23,556 bases of DNA from an uncultured Lachnospiraceae bacterium (GTDB taxonomy: Bacteria > Bacillota > Clostridia > Lachnospirales > Lachnospiraceae): contig CAJLRL010000037.1 of assembly GCA_905209075.1 (NCBI GenBank), positions 1 to 23,556 of the forward strand, in the 5' to 3' direction. The notes below the pieces were generated by a model that saw only the letters and a program-made list of their open reading frames with translations, ran no database searches and was not told where the DNA came from. Both the position numbers and the translations under genes were made by a program. Shown piece by piece: positions 14,643 to 22,606 of this stretch (position 1 is its first letter; each line of letters begins with the position of its first letter).

Positions 14643-14670
14643 TAATAATAAAAAAAGAGATTACTGTCAA
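14642..14670 (-). promoter_or_regulatory. Promoter of the bioYBDA operon
   Basis: On the minus strand TTGACA (14665-14670) and TATTAT (14642-14647) have 17-base spacing. The -10 box touches the upstream BirA half-site. The -35 box lies at the apex of the terminator hairpin of the upstream gene. Confidence 0.85.
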
Positions 14671-14687
14671 TAGTAATCTCTTTTTTT
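14650..14687. terminator. Perfect 16-bp terminator hairpin after the DUF1284 gene
   Basis: Arms AAAAAAAGAGATTACT (14650-14665) and AGTAATCTCTTTTTTT (14672-14687) are exact complements around a 6-base loop. With T runs built in on each strand it is symmetrical, but on context it ends the minus-strand DUF1284 transcript, 22 bases after its stop codon. Confidence 0.9.
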
Positions 14688-14709
14688 CCTGATTTTTACA
14701 AATGTTATG

Positions 14710-15108
14710 TTATTTCCAATCAAAATCTTCGTATCTGCATAGGCCCTTATCATACCACTCGCAGTTACTACAGCTTTTTTCAAATACTTCCTTTGTCAGG
14801 TATTTCTGTGCATGTTCCTTTAATTGGCGGTATGTATAAGTTTTATTCCCATTAAGCTTTAATGGTTCCAGCAGCTTTTCATCCTTCTTTTGCACATGGT
14901 TCGTTATGTCAACGCAATATCTGCCATCTACAAGATTAGGGCATCTCTTACATATCTCGTCCGGATGTGTGACCAGAAGGAGCGGCTCATCCTGATTTTC
15001 GTTAAGCCAGCTTACCATTTTTGTCATATTTTCGCAAAATGGTCCACTGTAACCATAGCCTTTATAAAGATTTGTGCACATAATATGATGTACCCGAAAT
15101 TTGTTCAT
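14710..15108 (-). CDS. DUF1284 family cysteine-rich protein
   Basis: A small cytoplasmic protein, 132 residues, matching the DUF1284 pattern as I know it (R-x-H-H-x-x-C near the start, then GYGYSGPFCENM). The function of the family is not established. Eight cysteines are present: C11, C25, a cluster C53-x2-C56 with C65, and a second cluster C113-x2-C116 with C124. The two CxxC groups suggest metal or iron-sulfur binding (inference). There is no membrane segment. It follows the EamA gene by 60 bases in the same direction, without an obvious terminator between them, and may be co-transcribed with it. AGG at about 9 bases precedes the ATG. Confidence 0.78.
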   Translation of the reverse strand: MNKFRVHHIMCTNLYKGYGYSGPFCENMTKMVSWLNENQDEPLLLVTHPDEICKRCPNLVDGRYCVDITNHVQKKDEKLLEPLKLNGNKTYTYRQLKEHAQKYLTKEVFEKSCSNCEWYDKGLCRYEDFDWK

Positions 15109-15168
15109 TTCATATATCCTCTGAATACTATTTCACTATTTTCTATTCTTTTGATTTTAATAATACGC

Positions 15169-16041
15169 TTAAACAAGCATGAGCAGTGTTCCTGCTATTA
15201 TAAGCACAAGTCCGGCAAATGATTTTATCGTCAGCCGCTCCTTGAATACTATGTATGAAAATGCGATAGTCACAACTATGCTGAGTTTGTCTATAGGTAC
15301 TACAACACTCGCAAGCCCATCCTGCAATGCCTTGTAATAACATAGCCACGAACTGCCTGTTGCCAGTCCTGAAAGACAGATAAAGCCCAGTTCATTTTTC
15401 TCTATATGCTTTATGGTATGCTGTTTTCCGGTAACAAATACAACTATCCATGCCATTATAAGAACAACGGCCGTTCTTATTGCTGTACCCAGATTTGAAT
15501 TGATCTCCTCTATTCCAACTTTTCCCAGTATCGAGGTCAGACTGGCAAAAACAGCCGACAGCACTGCATAAAACAACCAGCCATGAGATCCTTTTGTCTT
15601 ATCCTGCTCATCCTGTGATATTTCTTTTTTTGTGATCATCATATATGTACCGATTGTTATAAGCACTACGCACACCAGTTTAAGCGCACTTATTTCTTCC
15701 CTGAAAAAGATAAATGCCAGTATGATAGTAAGTATCGTGCTGGATTTATCAATAGGCACAACTCTATTTACATCGCCTATCTGAAGTGCCCTGAAATAGC
15801 ACAGCCATGAAGCTCCGGTCGCAATGCCTGAAAGTATGAGAAATATCCATGTTTTTTCAGATACATCCCTTATCTGCCCTTGTGCTCCAACGACAAATAC
15901 CATGATCCACGAAAATATCAGGACTATCATGGTCCTTATCGCAGTTGCAACATTAGAATCCGCTTTTTTAATACCACATTTTGCAAGTATAGATGTAAGG
16001 CCTGCAAAAAATGCAGATCCAAAAGCATATAATACCCACAT
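15169..16041 (-). CDS. EamA-family (DMT) transporter
   Basis: Ten-helix membrane transporter, 290 residues, with two five-helix EamA repeats. The halves remain strikingly alike: ATGASWLCYFRALQ...VVPIDKSS (about 74-100) and ATGSSWLCYYKALQ...VVPIDKLS (about 224-250), and SNVATAIRT versus SNLGTAIRT earlier in each half. Proteins of this superfamily export or import small metabolites such as amino acids or nucleotides; the substrate cannot be deduced. The connecting loop (about 140-153) is charged and probably cytoplasmic. GAGAGG lies 6 bases before the ATG, and an extended -10 promoter is about 100 bases upstream. Confidence 0.9.
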   Translation of the reverse strand: MWVLYAFGSAFFAGLTSILAKCGIKKADSNVATAIRTMIVLIFSWIMVFVVGAQGQIRDVSEKTWIFLILSGIATGASWLCYFRALQIGDVNRVVPIDKSSTILTIILAFIFFREEISALKLVCVVLITIGTYMMITKKEISQDEQDKTKGSHGWLFYAVLSAVFASLTSILGKVGIEEINSNLGTAIRTAVVLIMAWIVVFVTGKQHTIKHIEKNELGFICLSGLATGSSWLCYYKALQDGLASVVVPIDKLSIVVTIAFSYIVFKERLTIKSFAGLVLIIAGTLLMLV

Positions 16042-16146
16042 TTATTTCCTCTCCATTCCATCCTTAAACATCTATCCTAAGACGCATTTAACAATACAGC
16101 GCATAGCTTGACAGCGCAGCATAAAACTTGCTCCTGAACAATAACC

Positions 16147-16157
16147 AGTATATCACA
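16147..16157 (-). promoter_or_regulatory. Candidate extended -10 promoter of the EamA gene
   Basis: On the minus strand TGTGATATACT contains an extended -10 (TGA-TATACT), about 106 bases before the EamA start. No convincing -35 box is present, as extended -10 promoters allow. The leader (16042-16140) holds two direct copies of ACAGCGCA (16096-16103, 16111-16118), function unknown. Confidence 0.4.
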
Positions 16158-16208
16158 AAATAAAAAATTGTAATATAAATTATAATATAAATTGACCTAA
16201 AATTTTTC

Positions 16209-16237
16209 TTTACAATGTCTTATCGTTGTGTTATAAC
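16209..16237 (+). promoter_or_regulatory. Promoter of the folT riboswitch transcript
   Basis: TTTACA (16209-16214) and TATAAC (16232-16237) are 17 bases apart. The predicted start near 16244 lies about 23 bases before the aptamer. A stronger-looking TTGACC at 16192 has no -10 box at suitable distance. Confidence 0.55.
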
Positions 16238-16266
16238 AGAATCTGTTAAAAATAATATTTCGTATT

Positions 16267-16376
16267 AGCAGAGTAGAAATCTGTGCGTTAAGTGCCATGT
16301 GAACAGGGAGTTGTCACACGGACGAAAAATAAAAGCATTGCTTTTGTTTGCGATACAGGATTCGCATCCCGCTGCT
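16267..16376 (+). ncRNA. Tetrahydrofolate (THF) riboswitch aptamer
   Basis: The closing stem AGCAG (16267-16271) / CTGCT (16372-16376) and the internal blocks GCGTTAAGTG, GGGAGTTGTCACAC and GCATCCCGCTG match the folT-type THF aptamer, which has GTTAAGTG, GGGATGTCGTCACAC and GCATCC-GCT at these places. A small AAAGCATTGCTTTTG hairpin (16330-16345) is a variable peripheral stem. The gene downstream is folT, the usual partner of this riboswitch, so folate surplus should reduce uptake. Confidence 0.88.
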
Positions 16377-16390
16377 GCATAAAGGTATTT

Positions 16391-16441
16391 ATGTCTCCTC
16401 TATGCGGTTTTAGGAAACTGCTAAGGAAGGAGGCTTTTTTT
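16391..16441 (+). terminator. Riboswitch expression platform: terminator/ribosome-site hairpin before folT
   Basis: GTCTCCT pairs with AGGAGGC over seven bases, enclosing an inner hairpin GCGGTTT-TAGG-AAACTGC, and runs straight into TTTTTTTT (16434-16441). The right arm is also the Shine-Dalgarno sequence of folT (AAGGAGG, 8 bases before ATG 16442). The structure could thus stop transcription or hide the ribosome site; the sequence alone does not decide. Confidence 0.7.
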
Positions 16442-17023
16442 ATGCAAAAATTAAAAGAACTTTATCAACACTCACTTAAGGAATTCTGCAACACCAAGAC
16501 AGTTGTGCTCTGTGGAATCCTTGCCGCTCTTGCCATCGTCTTAAGCATGGTTGCAAGTATCCAGTTTGGTCCTTACATCAGAATCGGTTTTTCCGGTCTG
16601 CCAAACCGCATCGTTGAGTTTCTATTCGGTCCTGTGGTTGGATGTCTGTTTGGAGGTGCTCTCGATTTCCTGAAGTATATTGTAAAACCAGATGGTCCGT
16701 TTTTCTTTGGATTTACTTTTAACGCCATGCTTTCCGGTCTGATCTACGGCACCCTGCTCTACCGCCGTCCTGTTTCCATAAAGCGTATCGTGATTGCCGA
16801 GTTTATCGTAAAACTTGTCATCAACTGCGGTCTGAACACGCTCTGGCTATCTATGCTTTACGGAAAAGGCTTTATCGCACTGATCGGTCCACGTATCATC
16901 AAAAACATTATAATGCTGCCGATCGACAGTATCATCCTGTTATTTACACTGACTTATGCTGGAAAAATTGCAGCAAAATTTGGTTTTTTCACAATGAAAA
17001 CAAGGTCAGAAGAATGTGCCTGA
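16442..17023 (+). CDS. folT: Folate ECF transporter substrate-binding subunit
   Basis: Membrane S-component of 193 residues for uptake of folates. The family blocks are clear: FGPYIRIGFSGLPNRIVEFLFGP (about 41-63), the DFLKYIVKPDGPFFFGFTFNAML region (about 79-101), LIYGTLLYRR and IGPRIIKNIIMLPID. It needs an ATPase/EcfT module encoded elsewhere. Start choice: the open frame reaches back to 16292 through the riboswitch, but ATG 16442 has AAGGAGG at 8 bases and gives the normal length. Regulation by the THF riboswitch immediately upstream both supports the identification and predicts repression by reduced folate. Base composition is a little richer in G+C than in the flanking minus-strand genes. 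Confidence 0.94.
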   Translation: MQKLKELYQHSLKEFCNTKTVVLCGILAALAIVLSMVASIQFGPYIRIGFSGLPNRIVEFLFGPVVGCLFGGALDFLKYIVKPDGPFFFGFTFNAMLSGLIYGTLLYRRPVSIKRIVIAEFIVKLVINCGLNTLWLSMLYGKGFIALIGPRIIKNIIMLPIDSIILLFTLTYAGKIAAKFGFFTMKTRSEECA

Positions 17024-17063
17024 TCGCATAAGCTATTATCCTAAATAATATTTGTCAAAATAA

Positions 17064-17107
17064 AATGCAGGGGTGTATATCTGTAAATGATCATACACCC
17101 CTGCATT
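17064..17107. terminator. Shared terminator between folT and the AAA-ATPase gene
   Basis: A perfect 14-bp stem AATGCAGGGGTGTA (17064-17077) / TACACCCCTGCATT (17094-17107) with a 16-base loop. On the minus strand it is followed by TTATTTTG, the better T tract; on the plus strand only by ATTACAATT. It probably serves both convergent transcripts. Confidence 0.8.
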
Positions 17108-17212
17108 ATTACAATTACTTATAATAATTTCTTTTCCATAATTATTAACAAAAGCTCTTTGACTTAATATTTCTTTCTCAGCTTCTGTTTCATATAACGT
17201 CCCTGTTGAACC

Positions 17213-18910
17213 TTACTCTTCGATTTTCATCACAACCTTACACTGCTTTTTATAGCATGCGATTCCGTATTTTATAATCTTATGGATTTCTTCCTGCTCG
17301 AAAGCTTCTGTATATCTGGCATTTGTAATCTGTCCAAGCGCATTCTCACATTCTTTCTCCAGATTTCCGTCAGATGCATATTTCACCTCTATGACAATAC
17401 CAACATCCTCATCCTCTATGCGAATTAAAATATCACTGAATCCATCTCCGGATTCCCGGTTTGACATTACAGACCAGTTTTCCTTAAATCCCAGAATCCC
17501 AAGAAGCAATCCATGATAAAAATTCTCTTTCGTTGGTTTTTTCACAAAAGTATCTCTGATACTGATTGTTTTCTTCATATAATCCGTAAAAATACCTTCG
17601 ACTTTTTCCGGATTTTGTTTTAATAATGCATCACAAAATTCACCAACAGTTTTCCCATCATCTTTAATGCTTTCTTTAAACATCTTTAAGATATGGCTCG
17701 TAATGATATTTCTGATCTCCCTGTTTGGAATTACCAGATTATATCTGTCTCCGTCAGGCTCACCTCTTTGTGTCAGATATCCGGTCATAAAGAGCGTACT
17801 CCACAGATTATCTATAGAAGAATACAATTCTTTATAGGTCAGCTCCGGATTAATTTCTTTCTGGACAATCCCGCCATTCACCAATTGTTCCAGTTCCATT
17901 TTTGTTAATTTATGTGGCTCATTTACGCTTTCGATAAAATGACTGATCACACTGTTTCCACTTGTATTCGCCCAGTAATTCTTCGGAGCAAGCCCTGGAT
18001 CTGTACGATGATCACTGCAGAAATTAATCACGTCCCACGGACAATAAACCTCTACATCTCCAAAACGATAACCATCATACCATGCTTTTACTATCTCATA
18101 ATATTCTTCCTGCCCATAGTACTTAAGAAGCTCTCTTACTTCATTATCTGTAAATCCAAATGTCTCATCAAAGCTTTTATCTGTAATTGAATAAATTTTA
18201 AAGTTATTAAGACCGGTAAAAATACTTTCCTTTGCAACGCGAAGACACCCTGTTAAGATTGCAAATTTCAGGCTTTTATTCGTCTTCAATCCATTCTCAA
18301 ACAAATTACGGATAAGTAGCACCATCTCATCATAGTATCCATTTTCATTTGCTTTTGCCAGAGGAACATCATATTCATCAATGAGCACGATTACCTTCTT
18401 ATCATAATGCTTCTCCATCAATTCTGTGAGCTCCCTGATGCTATATACCAGTGAATCATTTGACATTTCTTTGGTCTTCAGTTGCTTTAACAGCTCCTGA
18501 TCTGTCTCATCAAGCTTCGGGCTCTCGGAAAGAAATGACAATCTGCGTGCTTCTTCATTGATTGTTTTAACCAGAAAGCCTCGTGCTTCCTCATAAGTAG
18601 TACCATTAATCCCTTTCAGACTAATAGAAACCACCGGATATTTTCCCTGATATTCTTCACATAATTTAGGATTCTTTGAAATATGCAGTCCATCAAATAA
18701 ATTTTTATCTTTTCCTATTTCAAAGAAACTCTGAAACATACTCATATTCAAGGACTTTCCAAAGCGTCTTGGACGTGTAAAAAGATTTACTTCTCCCCAT
18801 TGTGCAAGCAATTGCTCAATCAATCGGGTCTTATCTACATAATAAAAATCTTCCTGTCGAATCTTTTCAAAATCTTCAATTCCGATTGGAAGTTTCTTTA
18901 ATTCAGCCAT
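17213..18910 (-). CDS. AAA-ATPase-like / PD-(D/E)XK nuclease-like protein
   Basis: A 565-residue protein of the family that joins an AAA-ATPase_like domain to a C-terminal PD-(D/E)XK domain, common in multiple copies in gut Firmicutes and Bacteroidetes and of unproven function. The N-terminal LPIGIEDFEKIR and YYVDKT are typical. The P-loop is the family's variant RPRRFGKS (46-53) and the Walker B region is VIVLIDEYDVPL (173-184, D178/E179/D181). The nuclease-like core has D493 in GFSDILI, E508-x-K510 in IVIEVKY and Q526 downstream, so its active-site pattern is intact. There is no membrane segment. GGGGAT precedes the ATG. It is flanked by terminators on both sides and is a single-gene unit. 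After its TAA the same frame stays open for about 57 codons. Confidence 0.88.
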   Translation of the reverse strand: MAELKKLPIGIEDFEKIRQEDFYYVDKTRLIEQLLAQWGEVNLFTRPRRFGKSLNMSMFQSFFEIGKDKNLFDGLHISKNPKLCEEYQGKYPVVSISLKGINGTTYEEARGFLVKTINEEARRLSFLSESPKLDETDQELLKQLKTKEMSNDSLVYSIRELTELMEKHYDKKVIVLIDEYDVPLAKANENGYYDEMVLLIRNLFENGLKTNKSLKFAILTGCLRVAKESIFTGLNNFKIYSITDKSFDETFGFTDNEVRELLKYYGQEEYYEIVKAWYDGYRFGDVEVYCPWDVINFCSDHRTDPGLAPKNYWANTSGNSVISHFIESVNEPHKLTKMELEQLVNGGIVQKEINPELTYKELYSSIDNLWSTLFMTGYLTQRGEPDGDRYNLVIPNREIRNIITSHILKMFKESIKDDGKTVGEFCDALLKQNPEKVEGIFTDYMKKTISIRDTFVKKPTKENFYHGLLLGILGFKENWSVMSNRESGDGFSDILIRIEDEDVGIVIEVKYASDGNLEKECENALGQITNARYTEAFEQEEIHKIIKYGIACYKKQCKVVMKIEE

Positions 18911-18928
18911 TTATATCCCCTTTCAACT

Positions 18929-18980
18929 AAAACAGGATCCATGCTATCGTTGTTTTTAATGATAACATGAATCCTGTTTT
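18929..18980 (-). terminator. Terminator of the ABC exporter operon
   Basis: Arms AAAACAGGAT (18929-18938) and ATCCTGTTTT (18971-18980) are exact complements; CATG/CATG and TCGTT/AATGA pair further in. On the minus strand the 3' arm ends in TTTTAGTTG, 16 bases after the second exporter stop codon. It may also act weakly in the other direction. Confidence 0.8.
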
Positions 18981-18996
18981 CTGCCAAGTAAGGATA

Positions 18997-20730
18997 TTAT
19001 AGCTTCCAGCTTACCGCCTGTTCCCTGGCATCTACAAATCTCCTATAGATACCCTCCTGCTGCATCAGCTGCTCATGTGTGCCCTGCTGCACGATTCTTC
19101 CCTTGTCAACAACTACTATCCGGTCTGCGTGTCTGACAGTTTTTAATCTGTGGGCAATCATGATGATTGTTTTTTCCTTTGTAAGTGCAGCTACCGCATC
19201 CATCAGCTCCTTTTCATTCTCCGGATCCACGTTGGCTGTTGCCTCATCCAGGATTACGATCGGAGCATCCTTCATGATAGCTCGTGCAATGGAAATACGC
19301 TGCTTCTGCCCTCCGGAGAGCGTGGAACCTCCTTCTGCGATCACGGTATTATAGCCATCCGGAAGCTGACTGATAAAGTCATGACAGCATGCTTTCTTTG
19401 CAGCTTCTACAACCTCCTCATGCGTTGCATCCTGACGACCGAATTTAATATTGTTTTCAATCGTATCAGCAAACAGATAAACTGTCTGAAATACACATGA
19501 GAAGTTGCTCATCAGACTGTTCATGCTGTATTCCTTCACATCCACTCCACCAAGTGTAACCCTGCCGGCATCTACGTCCCAGAATCTTGCGATCAGGTTA
19601 CACAATGTGGATTTTCCACCTCCTGATGGACCAACGATTGCCGTTGTGGTCCTTTGCGGAATGGTAAGCGATACATCATCTATGATTTTTCTCTTATCAT
19701 ATGAAAAAGAAACATGCTCAAGCGCAATGTCACAGCTTTGCGGTCTGATTTCTTTTCCGTCGATATCCATCGTATCAAGCTCTAAGATTGCATTTGCCTT
19801 ATCGACGCACACACTTACCACATGTAAAAGCGAAGAATAGTTTCCGGCACACTCTAGACTTGAATACAGCATAAATGCCGCGATTGTCATACCGATCGCA
19901 TAGACTGCACTCATGGTTCCATTTATATAAAATACAGCACTACAGATTACAATAACCGCTCCTGTAATCTTTGTCACAGTTCCCTGCAAAAAATGATAAG
20001 GCACGAACAAAAGCTCCATCTTGGTATTAATTTCTGCGCACGCTTCGTTTGCAGCATTGAGCCGTTTTGCCTGTTTTCCCAGCAGATTATAGGATTTCAC
20101 TTCGGATATACCCTGAATATATTCCATAATCTGACTTATCAGCTCAGTATCACACAGGACTTTTTTCTCTGAATCACTCTTGCCCGCCTTTTGCATGATT
20201 GAATTGATCATAAAGAAAATAACTACTCCGGCCGCTGATAACAGACCAATTCTCCAGTCAAAAATAAGTATCATAAGGACGATCATTGCGGTTTCCAGAA
20301 TCCCCTGAGTCGTCAGCATCACTACTCTTGTAGCAATGTCACCGAGCATTTCCATGGTATTTGTCGTAACAGAAGAAATCTCACCGATGCTGTTGGAATT
20401 AAAATATCCCATCGGAAGATAACGAAGATGTTCGGCAATTTTTATCCTCATAAAGGCACTTGCATTATACCCACCCTCAGTCTGTAACACAGTTGAAAAT
20501 CTCTTGCATATAATATCAATCACAATGGCAATTACCATGATTGCAAGTGAACCACCGATATATTTTCCCATAGCTTCTTTATTTATCAGTCCAATCAGTA
20601 TGTACATGATCGCCGGTATCTTCATCGCAGAGGCAAGCGCTTCCACAAGACCGATCACTATAGACAGTTTGAATTTATTTCCATTTTCCCTGCCGGAAAA
20701 CTTAAAAAACTTTGCCAGAATCTCAAACAT
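18997..20730 (-). CDS. ABC transporter, fused membrane and ATP-binding domains (second half-transporter)
   Basis: A half-size transporter of 577 residues in exporter fold: about six helices (1-300), then an ATPase domain with Walker A GPSGGGKST (367-375), Q415, signature LSGGQKQR (471-478), Walker B VILDE (492-496) and H527. The site is catalytically complete. Start ATG follows the first half-transporter's stop by one base and has AAGGAGG, so the two are made together and very probably form a heterodimer. Sequence style recalls the YbtP/YbtQ-IrtA/IrtB group, some of which import metal-siderophores despite the exporter fold, but drug or peptide export is equally possible. The TetR gene upstream leans towards a small-molecule-induced efflux role. 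Substrate not known. Confidence 0.92.
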   Translation of the reverse strand: MFEILAKFFKFSGRENGNKFKLSIVIGLVEALASAMKIPAIMYILIGLINKEAMGKYIGGSLAIMVIAIVIDIICKRFSTVLQTEGGYNASAFMRIKIAEHLRYLPMGYFNSNSIGEISSVTTNTMEMLGDIATRVVMLTTQGILETAMIVLMILIFDWRIGLLSAAGVVIFFMINSIMQKAGKSDSEKKVLCDTELISQIMEYIQGISEVKSYNLLGKQAKRLNAANEACAEINTKMELLFVPYHFLQGTVTKITGAVIVICSAVFYINGTMSAVYAIGMTIAAFMLYSSLECAGNYSSLLHVVSVCVDKANAILELDTMDIDGKEIRPQSCDIALEHVSFSYDKRKIIDDVSLTIPQRTTTAIVGPSGGGKSTLCNLIARFWDVDAGRVTLGGVDVKEYSMNSLMSNFSCVFQTVYLFADTIENNIKFGRQDATHEEVVEAAKKACCHDFISQLPDGYNTVIAEGGSTLSGGQKQRISIARAIMKDAPIVILDEATANVDPENEKELMDAVAALTKEKTIIMIAHRLKTVRHADRIVVVDKGRIVQQGTHEQLMQQEGIYRRFVDAREQAVSWKL

Positions 20731-20731
20731 A

Positions 20732-22486
20732 TTATTCGCCCTCCTTTGCGGTATCTTTTACAGAAATATGTGCATTCCACATTTCTTTATAAAGCGGGCA
20801 TGATGCAAGAAGCTCATCATGTGTGCCATGTGCTGCTACATTTCCATCATTTACGACGAAAATCTGATCACTGTCTTTGACTGTTGAAAGTCTGTGTGCA
20901 ATGACTATAAGTGTCTTTCCTGCGACAAGCTTTGCAATGGAATTCTGAAGGATTGCCTCATTCTCCGGATCAGTGTATGCTGTTGCCTCATCAAGGATAA
21001 CAATTGGTGCATCCTTAAGCATGGCTCTTGCAATTGAGATACGCTGCCTTTCTCCTCCCGAAAGGTGTCCTCCGGCTCCTCCGACAATTGTATCAAAACC
21101 ATGCTCAAGCTGCATAATAAAGTCATAACAGCCACTCTTTTTAGTCACTTCAATAATCTGTTCGTCTGTCGCAGCCGGATTACCCTGTCTGATATTTTCT
21201 CTGACTGACTCATTGAAGAGATAATTGTCCTGCGCCACATATGCGATTTTTCTGTTAAAATCTGTAAGTGACATCTGTTTGATGTCCGCCCCGCCAATCT
21301 TTATGCTTCCGCTATTTACGTCCCAAAGAGAAGCGATCAGCTTTGCAATCGTTGATTTACCGCTTCCTGACGGTCCTACAATCGCATTGACCGTACCCGC
21401 CTCAAGCTTCATATTCACTCCATGCAGGATTTCCTTTTCATGGTAGCCAAACCTCACATCTGTAAGTGTGATGGAATTATCCTTTGGAACCGCTGCACTC
21501 CTTTTTGGTCTCTTAAGCTCCGGCTGTTCAAGGATTCCAACCACCTCATCTACAATCACACCGATTTTTCCAAGGTCATCGGTATACGAGCCTACTGTGA
21601 TAAGCGGTCCGACAATTCCAAGAGACAAAATGATACACATAACAAAATCTGAAATCGTTAATGTGCCATTTTCCACATAATGCGCTCCAAACGGCAGAAC
21701 TGTAAGCAAGGTATAAGGTGTCACGACCATCATCAGCGCATGAAAGATACTACAGCGCTTCATCCATGAAATAAATGAATCTGCATATGCCATAGCCGCC
21801 TTTGTAAATTTGGCATAAGAGCTCTCTGTTTTTCCAAATGCCTTGATTACTTCGATTCCATCAATATATTCCACTGCTGCATCGTTCAAATCCTTCGTTG
21901 TCTTGACCGTTCTTTCAAAGCTTGGTTTATAATCGATCATCATGCCGAAATAAGAAAGAAATCCAACTACAACCGGCACTAATGACCAGAGTGCCAGCCT
22001 CCAGTCTGTCATAAAGAAATAAATCAGGATAATAACCGGCGCCAGCAGATTTGATGTAAATTCCGGTACAATATGTGCCAGCGTCGTTTCAATACTGTCT
22101 ATTCTTTCCACCAGAATGTTTTTGAATGTGCCGGAGGATGTATCCTTTACATATCCAAGCGGCACTCTCGCCAGCTTTTCACAGCAGGCTTTTCTTATAT
22201 TTGCAAGCACTGTAAATGTTGCTTTATGTGAAAGTGCTGTGGACAGCGAATGAAACAGCTCCGCTATGATAAATGACAGCGCAATCCATACTGCCCTAAT
22301 CATGTATTCCTTAAAATCCTTATTTCCATCCAGAAACAGCTTTACCACATCTGCGATAATAAAATACGGAATTATTTTGAATACAACATTTAACACTGCG
22401 AGCACAACGCTCCACACATAAGCACTTCTTTTTTGTCCGGCCCACTCCAGTATCCAACCGGCTGCAGACCTTTTCTTTTCTTTCAT
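20732..22486 (-). CDS. ABC transporter, fused membrane and ATP-binding domains (first half-transporter)
   Basis: Half-size transporter of 584 residues, partner of the next gene. Membrane region about 20-310 with about six helices; ATPase domain with Walker A GPSGSGKST (371-379), Q419, signature LSGGERQR (475-482), Walker B VILDE (496-500) and H531. Both halves keep the catalytic glutamate, so neither ATP site is obviously dead. The VERIDSIETTLAHIVPEF stretch (126-143) resembles the YbtP/IrtA-like group as I know it (tentative). Start choice: a longer frame begins at 22525 without a ribosome site; ATG 22486 has AGGAG at 9 bases. Promoter boxes upstream (22487-22610) are weak, and no copy of the TetR palindrome is visible there. 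Confidence 0.92.
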   Translation of the reverse strand: MKEKKRSAAGWILEWAGQKRSAYVWSVVLAVLNVVFKIIPYFIIADVVKLFLDGNKDFKEYMIRAVWIALSFIIAELFHSLSTALSHKATFTVLANIRKACCEKLARVPLGYVKDTSSGTFKNILVERIDSIETTLAHIVPEFTSNLLAPVIILIYFFMTDWRLALWSLVPVVVGFLSYFGMMIDYKPSFERTVKTTKDLNDAAVEYIDGIEVIKAFGKTESSYAKFTKAAMAYADSFISWMKRCSIFHALMMVVTPYTLLTVLPFGAHYVENGTLTISDFVMCIILSLGIVGPLITVGSYTDDLGKIGVIVDEVVGILEQPELKRPKRSAAVPKDNSITLTDVRFGYHEKEILHGVNMKLEAGTVNAIVGPSGSGKSTIAKLIASLWDVNSGSIKIGGADIKQMSLTDFNRKIAYVAQDNYLFNESVRENIRQGNPAATDEQIIEVTKKSGCYDFIMQLEHGFDTIVGGAGGHLSGGERQRISIARAMLKDAPIVILDEATAYTDPENEAILQNSIAKLVAGKTLIVIAHRLSTVKDSDQIFVVNDGNVAAHGTHDELLASCPLYKEMWNAHISVKDTAKEGE

Positions 22487-22606
22487 ACGAACACACTCCT
22501 TACTTAATTCATTAACAAGTCTCATATTTGTCCGAACTGAATCGGCTTATTTATAATTTCTTGTTTTAATCAACTTATTTTAATTAGTCTTGACAAACCA
22601 ATCTGT

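Noticed and set aside
16171..16193. A short AT-only direct repeat (TAATATAAATTA-like, two copies) upstream of folT.
   Set aside because: Low-complexity AT sequence between divergent promoters; two copies of a simple motif are expected by chance here.
16292..16441. N-terminal extension of folT by 50 codons from an ATG at 16292.
   Set aside because: The extension is the THF riboswitch and terminator; the ATG at 16442 has a strong ribosome binding site and gives the normal protein length.
6880..18910. Signs of a mobile element or defence island around the PD-(D/E)XK protein and glycosyltransferases.
   Set aside because: No integrase, transposase, terminal repeats or attachment-site duplication was found; the surrounding genes are housekeeping (bio, folT), and the AAA/PD-(D/E)XK family has no proven defence role.
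22555..22595. Direct repeat ATTAAAATAAG / ATTAAAACAAG before the first ABC half-transporter, considered as an operator.
   Set aside because: AT-rich, imperfect and not an inverted repeat, with no similarity to the TetR palindrome; too weak to call.
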